Source: Perilla frutescens (taxonomy: Eukaryota > Streptophyta > Magnoliopsida > Lamiales > Lamiaceae). From it: a stretch of 64,000 bases of DNA. The DNA lies in assembly GCA_026008535.1 (NCBI GenBank), contig BRKX01000009.1, positions 64,019,720-64,083,719 of the forward strand. The letters are read 5' to 3'. Shown piece after piece: positions 11,380 to 22,369 of the stretch (the first letter of the stretch is position 1; each line of letters starts with the position of its first letter). Both the position numbers and the translations under genes were made by a program. The notes under the pieces are model-generated. The model was not told where the DNA came from. It saw nothing but the letters and a program-made list of their open reading frames with translations, and did no database searches.

Positions 11380-12104
11380 CTTTTTAATTTGTATGCAAAA
11401 CACACAAAGCCATACAAATTCTTTGAATTTGTAGACGAGCTCAATCTTAACCGCCGTGTGCTTCATTGGAATATGGATACAGTCTTCAACTTCAACCTCC
11501 CTTGTGCTGAGCCCCTACATTGTTCAGCTAATGGCTTGCTCTTTTTGTGCAGACGAGGTACCGGGCATCATGATCTTTACGAATTACAACATGATGGTGT
11601 CATGTGGCCTTGTAATCTTTTGATATGCAATCCAATCACTCGTGACTATATTATGATTCCTCGTCCTCAAGAGTCTTCCTTCTCTAAAGCTCAACTCTAT
11701 ATGGACACTTACGGATTTGGAGTGAGCAGAATGAGTGGGCAATATAAGCTGGTTCGGATGTTCCATGAATGGATACGAGGAACACTATTGGAACTGGATC
11801 GTGGAGAAGAGTTGGCTCCGGTGGCCGGACACTCTTGTAGGGGTGTTTCTGGCTGACACTTGAAAGGGAAGGCTCTTCTGTATGGATTTCTTGCTTTGAT
11901 CTTGAAACTGAACTTTTTAGTGATACCCGTATTAGGGTATCACTGTCTGATTTAGGGGAATGCCTATGTCTATGTGATAATTCAGATGATGATAAGCTTG
12001 TTATTTGGTTGATGATCAAGGAGTATGGAGATGAGAAATCTTGGACCAAGGAGTTTATCATGATCACCAAAATTTCTCCAATGGAGAATGTAACCTCATT
12101 CTGA
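11380..12104 (+). pseudogene. F-box/FBA pseudogene, 22877/54233 subgroup, lacking the F-box
   Basis: The F-box-coding part is absent. Homology starts inside the linker (AKHTKPYKFFEFVDELNLNRR) and continues through NGLLFLCRRG, DGVMWPCNLLICNPITRDYIMIP and YGFGVSRMSGQYKLVRMF to about 11785. A deletion of about 50 bp then removes the segment before the GTGSWRR motif, and the frame is lost. The rest (GSGGR, FDLETELF, CLCLCD, KSWTKEF) is in shifted frames, with large deletions before the terminal MENVTSF stop at about 12104. The long insert with DGVMWP identifies the parent subgroup. Confidence 0.8.
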
Positions 12105-12134
12105 TTGATTCAGACTATAGATTTTTTGATGATG

Positions 12135-12525
12135 ATGATGATTTTTTGTGCAAAGAAGTCCACAGTCCTACTGATCTTATCCTATGCAATCCAATCACTC
12201 GTGACTATATCGTGCTTCCTTGCCCTCGAGAGACTTCCTCTAAACCTCGAATTCTTATGGAGAGTTACGAATTTGGAGTGAGCAGAATGTCAGGACAATA
12301 TAAGCTGGTAAGGATGTTCATCTAAAGTGATGATCAAGTTACACCATTTGATCAATTCGAGTGCCAAGTTTACACAGTTGGAACTGGATCGTGGAAGAGA
12401 ATTACCTCCGGTGGTGGCCGGATTTGGATTGTATCGCTGCTTACTGGTGTGCAGCATCCATTGTCACCCCGAGCTTTGTTCCACTCAAAACTTTTGCGAT
12501 GGAGAATGTAGGCTCATTCTGTTTA
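12135..12525 (+). pseudogene. F-box/FBA pseudogene fragment, 9683/62167 subgroup
   Basis: It starts abruptly in the FBA region (LILCNPITRDYIVLPCPRET) and continues through SRMSGQYKLVRMFI. A GAA codon has become TAA at 12323-12325, where sister genes read FIESDDQ. After the GTGSWKRI motif it jumps to the C-terminal part (AAYW...TPSFVPLKTFAMENVGSF). It sits directly behind a fragment of a different subgroup, so the two together form a chimeric remnant. Confidence 0.8.
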
Positions 12526-12545
12526 ATTTAGACTATAGATTTGAT

Positions 12546-13250
12546 GAAATTCTTATTGTTTTTTCGGCAAAAATGTCGTTATGTTTGTTTTTTGGGCGAA
12601 AATGCCATTCCGTTGAGTTGTTTATACGAAATTGTCTATTGCGCATTTAGTGTTGCATACTCTATTGTACACTTGATTTTTTAGGTTTTTTTTTTTTTTT
12701 TTATTTCAAGTTCTTATGCTTTAGTTTAATTTTAATGTTGTAATTAATGGCTCATCCTACTCAATTGGGGGTTTAATATGAATTTTTAAAATTTAATTTC
12801 TCAAATAATCAATTAATAATTAAAAATTTAAAATTAAATACCAAAAAATTATAATACATTATAATCGAGCAGGATAAATTCAGAATATAGATTCGATGAT
12901 GAAATTATCATTGACAAGACTAGCATTGCCCGCTTTCAGTTCTGGTTAATTTCATGTAGAATTAACTCTTCTCTTACATATAAATCTATAAATAGAATAA
13001 TAATCATTAAATTATTAAAGTACCTCTACAAATGAGTAAAATTTAATTTTTAGGAATGTGAATATCTTACTAAATTTATCATAATTTACCAAAATAAAAA
13101 TAAAATTTGGAACATTTCTACAAATTTTACAAATCTTAAAATATTCAAATATAATGGATATAATGGACAAATACAATTAAATATTTAAGATTGTTAATTT
13201 GGAAATGGGTATTAGCAGAGTGTTAGGCATTTAAATAAAAATGGGTGTTT
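12546..13250. other. F-box 3' flank and repeated 5' flank
   Basis: The first ~100 bp is the shared 3' flank. About 12985-13160 resembles flank sequence also found near 25200-25380 and 53440-53620 (ATTAAAGTACCTCTA...). No gene is visible. Confidence 0.5.
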
Positions 13251-13258
13251 TTTTTTTG

Positions 13259-13623
13259 GTAAATTGCACTTTGATACCTATATTTTGAGTACCTTTCCAA
13301 AAATGATCAATTTTTTTTAAAATTAACCAAATAGTACCCATTTGTTCAATTTTTTTTTTACAAATTTAACATTTAATCAATTTTACGCTCCGAAAATCGT
13401 ATACAATTGATTGTAATTTAATTATTTTGATTGGATGAATTTTTTCTACGTGACTAAGGAAATAAGAATATTAAAATACAATCAATTATATATGTGCGAT
13501 TTTCAAACTATAAAATTGGTTAAATGTTATATTTGCAAAAAAATTGGAAAGGTACTTACTTTTTGTTAATTTTGAAAAAAATTGTCATTTTTAAAAAGTA
13601 CCCAAAATGTAAATATCAATTTT

Positions 13624-13625
<2 letters not shown>
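13259..13625. mobile_element. Foldback MITE, family C
   Basis: The left half (GTAAATTGCACTTTGATACC ... CATTTAATCAATTTTACG) is the near reverse complement of the right half (AAATTGGTTAAATGTTATATTTGC ... ATGTAAATATCAATT). The same palindromic family lies at 55855-56214 and, partly, at 1-151. It directly precedes the (TA)n tract at 13630. Confidence 0.75.

Positions 13626-13629
<4 letters not shown>

Positions 13630-13686
<57 letters not shown>
13630..13686. repeat. (TA)n microsatellite bordering element A
   Basis: About 57 bp of pure TA, ending exactly where the left arm of element A begins (GGGTTGGGTTCC). Open frames reading IYIYIY across it are repeat artefacts. Confidence 0.95.
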
Positions 13687-13690
<4 letters not shown>

Positions 13691-14751
13691 TGGGTTCCAG
13701 AAGGAACCATACCCCATGTGAGAATCGAGAACCAATCTCAACCATAGATCTCGCCTATTTGGACGACCAAGATCTGTTCAAAAATTAAAAAAACACGGTG
13801 GCATAATTGTAATAACTCCGAACTTCGCTGCCCCTGAAACTCGGCGAGGGTAAAATTGAAAAATTCAATGTATATGTGATTCACGCGTATATTTTTCAAT
13901 TTAGGGTTTTAGAACTGTCATTTCCTATTTTAGCACTGTCATCACTTATTTTAGCACTGTCATGGTCTTTTTTAGCATTGTCATGACTTATTTTAGCATG
14001 ACTCTTATTCCAGCAGATTTTGTTATTTTAATTTATGCAACAGATTTTGTTATTTTAATTTATACAAGCTATTATGGATTAGATTTGCACATATATGAAC
14101 TATTGTGAGAGGATCGTGGTCGATCGATCTTGTACTTGTCAAATTATATGTAGATCTAAATATTTATTAAGTTACTTACTTTTTACCTGTCTACCGAAGA
14201 GTAAATTAAGTGTCCATTGATGGACAAAAATGTGCAAAAGTTCCAAGTGTTAATCGAAATTTTGCGCCAGATACAACAATTACCATGCAACATTGAAGTG
14301 CCCAAGACCAAGTAAATAAGTGTATTTTGTTACAAATTTAAAAAAAGAGGTGAAGTTGTACGCAGATATTTTTAAAAAATACAAGGAGATTTGGTGCAAT
14401 TTGAAAAGCATAAAGAGGTTTCATGCAATCGATAACATAAGGTGGTTTGATACATGAGCCGTCGTTCTATGTAATTTATTTTCATAATTCACGATTCACC
14501 ATGTTTCAAATGTCAAATTTAAGGTTGGGTTGTGAATGGGTGATGACATGTGATAATGTCATGTCATTAATATATAGGATGTACTACCTGCCAACTAAAT
14601 ATTTATGGACTTAAAAACACAATTGAGAAAAAATGAAAAAAAAAATATTTATAGAGTTGACAATAACCTATGTATGTTTAATATTAATATCTTCATTTCT
14701 TGACTGTAAAAAGAGTATAATTAAGTTGAAACTTCAAATCTGTAATATTAA

Positions 14752-15322
14752 GTTGAGGTTTTAGCACTTGTCATTCCTTTTTTAGAACTGGTATTTGAAT
14801 TCTAAAGTTTGAGCACTTTTATAAAGTATTTTAGCACTTGTAGTTTCTACTTTAGCAATTACATTTTCTTGTTTAGCACTGTTGTTACACACCTGCTAGA
14901 AATAATAAAACCCTTATTAGCAATGCAAAAAATGAAATATCAGCTATGTCATTCCTTTTTAGCACTAATATTTGAATTCTGAAGTTTTAGCACTGACATT
15001 TTGACTTTTAGCCCTTACAAATCCCTTTTTAGCACAACTATTATCATATAAGACTACTAGGTTTGTCTAGTTAATATTTAGATTCACAATTCTGAGTTTC
15101 CAGCAGTTTTATGTGACATTTAGCACTGGTAATTGAGGTTTTAGCACTTACCATTCCTTTTTTAGCACTGGTATTTGAATTCTGACATTTTAGCACTTTT
15201 ATAAAGTATTTTAGCACTTGTAGTTTCTACTTTAGCACGTATGTTTCCTTGTTTAGCACTGTTGTTAGACACATGCTAGAAATATTAAAACCCTTATTAG
15301 CAATGCAAAAAATGAAATATAC
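14752..15322. repeat. Direct duplication inside element A (period about 380 bp)
   Basis: The segment from TTGAGGTTTTAGCACTT (about 14752) to GCAATGCAAAAAATGAAATAT (about 14940) recurs from about 15132 to 15322 with few changes. Both contain spaced TTTTAGCAC motifs and AAAACCCTTATTAGCAATGC. Confidence 0.75.
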
Positions 15323-15775
15323 ACCATGATTGTTGCAAAGGCTGATGTTGAAGTTATTCTTGATTATGAGACAATTCTTGGAAAGATATGCAAGACTTGC
15401 ATTTATATGGCAATCGAAGATTTCTACTCCAACCGCAATCATAGCACCATGATTGTGCCTCATTTCAGGGATTCAGGCAGTGATGTTGTGGCTGCAGCTT
15501 CTACTGGTAATCTTTTTCTTCCTTAGTTTCATTGATTGTCTAATAAGTACATTACCTTCAGTTTCAAAGCTTTGCATAATTAGCTGACTTCTGGTTTGAA
15601 CTTTTGATGCAGCTATAGATCTGTTGAAGAATACTCAAGTGATGGCGATTCTTGGGCCGCAGAGATCCATTCAAGCAGACTTTGTGATAGATATCGGTGA
15701 CAGTGCTAAACAAGGAAACATACGTGCTAATAAGGGTTTTAATATTTCTAGCATGTGTCTAACAACAGTGCTAAA
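15226..15775. repeat. Inverted repeat bracketing the captured GLR fragment
   Basis: About 75 bp at 15226-15305 (with TTGTTTAGCACTGTTGTTAG and ACATGCTAGAAATATTAAAA) reappears as reverse complement at 15703-15775. The captured gene fragment lies in the loop. Confidence 0.75.
15323..15700 (+). pseudogene. Captured glutamate-receptor-like (GLR) gene fragment with intron
   Basis: Exon 1 ends at 15506 before a GT donor. An intron of about 106 bp ends in TTGATGCAG at 15612, and exon 2 runs to about 15700. Spliced, it reads through EVILDYETILGKICKTCIYM, AIEDFYSNRNHSTMIVPHFR, DSGSDVVAAASTAIDLLKNT and QVMAILGPQRSIQADFVIDI. This is the start of the ligand-binding (ANF-receptor) amino-terminal domain of plant GLR channels. 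It lacks a signal peptide, the rest of the receptor and the pore, so it cannot be a functional channel gene. It sits inside element A, between inverted repeat arms, which indicates transduplication of host sequence including an intron. Confidence 0.8.
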
Positions 15776-15995
15776 CAAGGATCCATACACGAGAAAACGC
15801 TAGTGGAAAAATAAATGGAACTAATTTAAATATACACCATTTTTGTTCACTTTTATCGAATGTTCCTATCATTTTCCCTCTATTGTGCAATGCTCTCATC
15901 ATCAATGTATCAACTTCCTTCTTGTAGCCATATCGAGATTCAACTCTACCAACAACAGTCAAATCCTTAATCAATGCGTGCTCATTCTCTTGCAC
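15771..15995 (-). other. Unidentified open-frame fragment inside element A
   Basis: The minus strand is open across VQENEHALIKDLTVVGRVES and KEVDTLMMRALHNRGKMIGT, with protein-like, non-repetitive composition. Upstream minus-strand sequence (GLEQKSNELKRK) looks coiled-coil-like but is in another frame. I do not recognise the family. A second captured gene fragment is the likeliest explanation. Confidence 0.35.
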
Positions 15996-16019
15996 AATTT
16001 CCTCTTCAATTCATTTGAT

Positions 16020-16325
16020 TTCTGTTCAAGTCCAGCAATGCTAAAACAGTTCATAGTAGTGCTAAACTAGGTTACAACAGTGCTAAAATAGTTCACAGTA
16101 GTGCTAAAATACTGATAGTGAAAAATTCAAAATAACATCTTAATCAGCTTCATCAACCTAAGTGCTAAAATAGTTCACAGTAGTGCTAAAATAGGTTACA
16201 ACAGTGCTAAAATAGATCACAGTAGTGCTAAAGTACATGGCAGTGCTAAAACAATTCACAGTAGTGCTAAACTAGGTTACAACAGTGCTAAAATAGATCA
16301 TAGTAGTGCTAAAGTACATGTTAAC
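16020..16325. repeat. Short-period array of GTGCTAAAA motifs
   Basis: At least ten copies of a unit like CACAGTAGTGCTAAAATAGGTTACAACA, spaced about 22-28 bp. The array continues at 16870-16970 and, after the CACTA insertion, at 20982-21045. Confidence 0.9.
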
Positions 16326-16972
16326 AAAATGTATTTTATAATACTCATTTGTTATTGCAAATGTTGCATTTATCATGCAAAATACTCCGTGCAAAACAGC
16401 TTTCTTTTGTAAAATATTGAAAGAAAAAAGTACCCGTAGCATGACTAAACAGTAAAAAGTTCGTAAACGACAATCGCTTTTAATCAAAACGGCATCTTCG
16501 CCAATTCTGCAACATTTTTACAGGTATATGTAAAGCTTTTTTTAATTCGTCTGACGTTACATCCCAACTTTATTTTCTTCTCATAAAAATAATTTAATTC
16601 CACTTACAGTTGAAAAAAAATACTTTAATATAAAATAAAACCGATCATCATCTCAAATCATTGGGGAAGGAAAACATTACACGATCGATGCGTGTGTAAT
16701 CAAGCAAAAACACAAAAAGTTTTAAGATCATCAAGCACGTGTTCGTAAATTTATACTAAGAACCGCCTAACATAAAATTGTAGTTACAACACAACAACGG
16801 CCACGATGACTACTGCTAATTCCAATAATCATGCAGTTGCTGCAGATTATGTTTTTTAATAAAGTTTCAACTGCTGCTAAAATAGTTCATAGTAGTGCTA
16901 AAATAGGTTACAACATTGCTAAACTAGATTACAGTAGTGCTAAAGTACATGACAGTGCTAAAACAATTCACA

Positions 16973-18732
16973 CACTACAAAAAATCAAGTTTTTACCCAC
17001 ACATAAATTTACCACACATATAAATGTGTGGGTAATTAACCACACATAATTATAAAATGTGTGGGTGAATGAATCTGACACTTTTCCTTACCGTTTGACA
17101 TTTAACATTTGTGGCTAAAACATTTTAGTCACATTTTCATTTCGGTGAAAAAAAATTTAGAGTCATTTTAAAAAGTACATGTTTATGTGGCATTTTAAAT
17201 GAAATATTTTTTTTTGGACAAAATTTTAAAACTAAATAATTAACCACACATACTTATTAATTATATATATGCGTGGTTGAAAAGCACATGTAACTTATTT
17301 TTGTTTTTTAGAAAGACACGTGTAATTAGGCGGCATGATTCCGTCCTTTTTGTAACTTTGCATTATTTAGTTTCATCTTTTCCCCTTGCGCTTATTTAGT
17401 ATTTTTAATTTCAAAATTATCACGTCCCTAAATGATAGATGTTGTGTGAAAAAAAACTTATTGCAATTTTATAATTAAATATATATAATTCCTACAGTTT
17501 AAATATCATTGTCTATTAGTGAGACCGGATTACTTATTTTTTTCAATTAATGGAATCCCCAATATTTTTTGGTTGCTTTTTTCAAATTTTTATGCCCTGG
17601 ATTTTTTTGTTATGTATGTATGTATATGTAATCTAGTGGCAAATAGAGTAAAAATAAATTTAAACACAAATAGGGCTATAATTAAATGTCTAATAAATCA
17701 TGTTATCCTTATTTATATATGATAACTAATATCATATTCCTAAGAAGCAGGTGATCAAATCGGTAAAATATCCTAAAGATCAATCATAATCTTCATCCAT
17801 TTTTTTTATTTCTTTTTAATTTATTTTTTATAATTTTATTTTGTATTTAATGGTAATAATTGGTTCATAATTTTGTTTGCTTCAAACTCAATTTTTAATA
17901 GTAATTATCTTCATGTTGGTCTTTCTAATCGGTTAATATAAAATATATTTTTTAAAAAATTATTTGTCTCTACACAATTTATTTATTTCCAAATATTTTC
18001 TTTCAATATATTGCTCATATCATTATTGGATAAGGTCTATTTAGGACCTTATATTATTTTACGAGTCTCGAGTGAGTGTTGATTGGAACTTTGGGTCTAA
18101 TTGAACACTTGGACTTTTGAAATTAGCTGAATTGTCCTATTAAAAATGAAATGACGTTCATCAGACAGATATAGATAAAACTATATGTTGTTGAATGTGG
18201 AAAGTCAAATTGAGATGACTTCCGAATAGCCCAAAGTTTGGCTTCAAAAACCCTCAAACAATTTTGAAATTTTATATCAAATTGGCGTTTAAATCTCATT
18301 TCAAAATACACTATGTAATTTGCATACAATATCACTTCACAACAAAAAATTATTGAATCAAATTTTCCATTATCCAATGTTCAATTCAAAATCAAAGGCA
18401 TTATTGGAAATTTCACGACGAATAATTTCTAACTGATATACATACATTGATACACCATCATTATGTCAATTTGTGTGTGTAGTTGTACTAGACTTTTATG
18501 CTAGTTCTCAACGTCTCCAACTACGTATAATACTCAGCAATACGTGTATATGAATACATTATATAGTGTTGTTGTACAACGTTAGTCTATTCAGTGTGAA
18601 ATCAAACATAGGTGATTTTTTTTAGAGAAAATGACCACTTATCAATTTTGGTATCATTTCTTAATGTTGAGGGACGAAAATTGAAAATAAAAAAAAATAT
18701 TTAATTTTTATTTTTAAAAATAAAAATCATGT

Positions 18733-18763
<31 letters not shown>

Positions 18764-20512
18764 TATTTAAAATAAAATAAAATTATATATTTTTTAACTA
18801 AAATTACATAAATTTTTAAAAATTAAATTAAATATTTTTTAGAAATTAAATCATATAATTTTTTAAATTTTAAAAATAAAATTATAATTTTTTAAAAATT
18901 AAAATTAAAATTTGAAAAAAAAATTAAATATAATTTTTAAGGAAAATTAAAATTATAAATTTGAAAAAATAAATTATATATATAATAAAATAAATTATAT
19001 ATTTTTTTGAAAAATTTAATTACATTCTAACCCTACACTATTCAACTTTTAGACTATAGTAGGATAGTTAAATGAATTTTATCTATTTTGTAATTTATAC
19101 ATCACATTCAAAAAATCATATGTTATAATTAGAATTATAATAGCATAATATTAATTAGATAGATAAATTAAATGACGTATATATTTATTCATAAATAGAT
19201 ATGCTTAGTAGTTACTAAATCATGTATAATTTATAAGAAAAATCCTCATGAATAATTTGGTGTACTAAATCATGTATAATTTATAAGAAAAATCCTCATG
19301 AATAATTTAGCTACACCAAATTAAAAACGTTAAAATTATATGACTAAAAATGTAGGTTTTATTTTTATGTTTTTTAATATTTATAAACATTTATTTTCCT
19401 TTATTTTTATAAGGTGAGGTGATGCGGAAAAAGAGCGCAAATATATTTTTATTGAATTGATGCAAAAATTTTAAATCCCGCCTTATGTCAAAAAGTGAGA
19501 AAAACTACTCCCGCTCTTAAAAGTGAAATAAATTTTTACCGCGGTCTTTTTCTCTGAGTTCTACTTCCACTTGAGAAATTTATCTTTGCATTCTTTCTTG
19601 AGTCGCAATTTATCTCTTCAAACTTTCAAAGTTTTCTCAATTTGATTTTTGTTAATTAGTCCAGATAATTTTTGGATGGAACTGCGATGTTTATAAAGCA
19701 CATGATGAACAATCGGCTGAAATTATATTTTAATTGGATCTCAAGATCGCATAAATATCTTGTTTGGTGGAAGAAGATTGGAAATTTAGAGAAGAATCCG
19801 AGCAAAGGGGGTTATTTGCAGCCATGGGATTGGGTTTATCGATGTTCAACAACGTCATACATAGCTCAGATCAATGGGTATATATATATAATTCTTAACT
19901 GATGATTCATCTTTTAATTAGTGAATTTTTAATTGATTTCTTTGTGGGTAAAACTGATTTTCTTTCTGTAATCTGTAGTGCTTGGAATTGATTTCTTTAT
20001 GTCAAGCATGTTTGGGACCATTACGCGTGATTCTAATGTTTCTCCACAGTATAGCTGGTATATTTGCTAACTCCTTTTTTATCACTGTGATTAGGTAGAC
20101 ACTGTGATTCTAATGTTTCTTCATTGTGATGTCTTTATGTGATGCTGCAATGAGATGAATTCTTTTATAAATTATGTGTTTTATGCTTTAGTTGGGACTT
20201 GGGCTTGGGCATAACAATTGTACGTGGTTCTTTCTTAATTTTGTGTGTTTACAATAACAATTAATCATGTGATATATTTCTCTGTTTTGCAGTATTTCCT
20301 GACCAAATTGAGATGGTGAAATATTGTGAGAGAAGATATATTAACGAGAAGAGAGATAGAACGACGCTTTGTATGATTTTTGTATTGTGTAATTTTATTA
20401 GCTATGTAATCAATGTATGGTGTACGTTGGTTTGATTTCAGCACAAAATAATAAAGTTTTTGTGCTTTTTATAGTAAATTTTCTATTTATGGTTTTGACA
20501 GTGTTCAATTTA

Positions 20513-20543
<31 letters not shown>

Positions 20544-20981
20544 TTTGTATTGTAATTTTAAAATAAAAATATTAATATCCACACAAAATATATTTTAAAT
20601 TCTATAAATAATAATTAATTTTAATATTATTAATTAAAAAAAAATGCCCACACATACGTAACAATTTATACCCACATATAAAAATTGTCACATGCCACGT
20701 TGGATGATGTGGCACCACATCATCATTGCACATGTGGCAAACATGTTTAGATACATATAATTTATACTTTTAGTGGCATATGTTAGTGTAGGTAATACTC
20801 TATAAATTATCCACACACACATATATATATATATGTGTGTGTGGGTAAAATTCTTTTTCTACATAATTATAGCGACACATGCTAACATTTATATTATGTG
20901 TGGGTAAATAACTTCACTCACATATGGGCATATTTTTAGCCACATTTATATGTGTGGTTAAAAATTCAATTTTTTGTAGTG
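16973..20981. mobile_element. Non-autonomous CACTA (EnSpm/CMC) transposon
   Basis: It begins CACTACAAAAAATC and ends GATTTTTTGTAGTG-like (TTTTTTGTAGTG), giving 13-bp terminal inverted repeats. The flanking 3-bp target-site duplications are ACA at 16970-16972 and 20982-20984. Removing it restores the tandem motif CAATTCACAGTAGTGCTAAA present intact at about 16252. Subterminal motifs such as ACCCACACATA and TATGTGTGGTTA repeat near both ends, as in this superfamily. The 4.0 kb interior has only short open frames and no recognisable transposase. About 19400-20460 is less AT-rich and may include captured non-coding or exonic DNA that I cannot identify. Confidence 0.92.
19213..19312. repeat. 50-bp tandem duplication within the CACTA element
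   Basis: Two consecutive copies beginning TACTAAATCATGTATAATTT at 19213 and 19263, practically identical. Confidence 0.9.
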
Positions 20982-21654
20982 ACAGTAGTGCTAAAATAGG
21001 TTGCAACAGTGCTAAAATAGATCACAGTAGTGCTAAAATACATATTAACTGAGCATGAATCACACAATCACGGCCGAAAAATAACACCGGCAGGGCCTCA
21101 CTTTGTACCAGCGTCGGCACTATGTATCCAACTTCCTCCGCCCTACAACTTGAAAATAATAAATTTGAGCAATTTATCACAAAAAATGTAACAAAAATTT
21201 ATAAAAATTAATGCAAGAACACGAAGCTAAAGCAAGTCTACATAACTTGAGAGCAAACAAGTTAACCCATTGGAGGCATCTTCTTCGGATGTCACACAAA
21301 CCACATCGAGAAACAGAAAATGTATATTCAAATGTTTCGTCATTTAACAACATGGAAACATTTTTTAATTCCAGGAAGAATCCGAGACACAAAACTAAGG
21401 GCAAAACAGTTCTATAGAAATTAATAATCTAGAAAACCACACACAACAAATTTTGAAATATTAATAAATTCCAACCTTTAACCATTTATTTAACTAAAAG
21501 ATGAAATATTTCAGTGATCTTTAAATTTTATAAATTGCAGCAAGTGATCTTTTTGTACAAAACTTCAAGACGACACTTGCATATAAGGGTAAAAATTAAG
21601 TCAATACAAATTTCCCTAATAAGACTAAAACTTGATCGAAGAATTAGGTTTGTG

Positions 21655-21657
<3 letters not shown>

Positions 21658-21700
<43 letters not shown>
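21658..21700. repeat. (TA)n microsatellite
   Basis: A pure TA tract inside element A, followed by CACTAGTACG. Confidence 0.95.
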
Positions 21701-21703
<3 letters not shown>

Positions 21704-21751
21704 TAGTACGTACTACCTACTAAAATAAGCAAAATCCGAGCAATGAATGAT

Positions 21752-21967
21752 TCAGGGGTGGGCGTTACATACCGGTGGCAGATCTTCCGTCGCAACAGTG
21801 GCGGCAGCAAGAGGCGGCGGGCCACGACAAAGAGATAACGGCGGCCATGAAAAAGTGGCAGAAGGTTTCTGGTTGAGTATAGCCACAATCCCAGACAACA
21901 CTATCAGCGGAATCACTACAAAATACATAAGCTTCGAAGAAGATGAAAACCGCATCGGATCCGTCAT
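21752..21967 (-). pseudogene. Captured first exon encoding a membrane anchor (source gene unknown)
   Basis: On the minus strand an ATG at 21967 follows a plausible 5' UTR. The peptide has a short basic and Ser-rich head (MTDPMRFSSSSK) and a hydrophobic segment LMYFVVIPLIVLSGIVAIL, typical of a type II signal anchor. A GC-rich Ala/Pro stretch (GPPPLAAATVATEDLPP) follows, then a good splice donor, CCG|GTATGT, just before the end. The GC content is far above the surroundings. This looks like a first exon copied from a Golgi-type membrane protein gene, but I cannot say which. It is inside element A. Confidence 0.5.
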
Positions 21968-22223
21968 GTTTTTCTTTATGGATTAAGAGAGAGATGCTGA
22001 GGAAGAAGACGAATTGCAGACCGAGAAGATATTCATTCCAAATATGATAAAATTCCTAAATTACTAAAATACCTTGGGTTCATTAAAAAGTCTAAAATAT
22101 TACAATAATGCCACCGTTTTTTTTTTAATTTTGGAACAGATCTTGGCCGTCCAAATCAGATCAATCTGTGACTAAGATTGGTTCTTAGTTCTCACATGAG
22201 GGTGTAGTTCTCACATGATCCCA

Positions 22224-22225
<2 letters not shown>

Positions 22226-22264
<39 letters not shown>
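22226..22264. repeat. (TA)n microsatellite bordering the right arm of element A
   Basis: A pure TA tract starting where the right arm ends (GATCCCATC). It mirrors the left border at 13630-13686. Confidence 0.95.
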
Positions 22265-22268
<4 letters not shown>

Positions 22269-22369
22269 AAGAACAGCTGAGTAAACCTTTTTCTTACTTT
22301 CAAGTTTTTAACCATTTTGAGCTTAGCTTTCCCCTCGTCTCCCAACTCCCAATTTCGACAACATTTTCG

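Larger units (their letters stand above)
13687..22225. mobile_element. Candidate 8.5 kb composite transposable element (family A) with gene captures
   Basis: The left arm (13687 to about 13820) and right arm (about 22090-22225) are inverted repeats of each other. Both carry GAACCAATCT, TTTGGACG-CCAAGATCTGTT, a poly-A stretch and CGGTGGCAT-AATTGTAAT, and both abut long (TA)n tracts. Between them lie hundreds of bases of short tandem GTGCTAAAA-type motifs, a GLR gene fragment, a membrane-anchor exon and a nested CACTA element. Long inverted ends and insertion in (TA)n recall the microsatellite-targeting Micron elements described in rice. No transposase is seen, so it would be non-autonomous. 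Treating the two arms as one element is inference; two independent insertions remain possible. Confidence 0.55.

Noticed and set aside
13524..13788. Two overlapping frames with IYIYIY stretches
   Set aside because: They read through the (TA)n tract and repeat arms. Other TA tracts give similar artefacts.
14752..16325. CRISPR-like array of short repeats
   Set aside because: Units are degenerate, spacing varies, there are no unique spacers, and the DNA is clearly plant nuclear.
19672..19902. 76-codon frame inside the CACTA element
   Set aside because: Composition is somewhat protein-like, but there is no recognisable transposase or host domain. It is mentioned only as part of the element.
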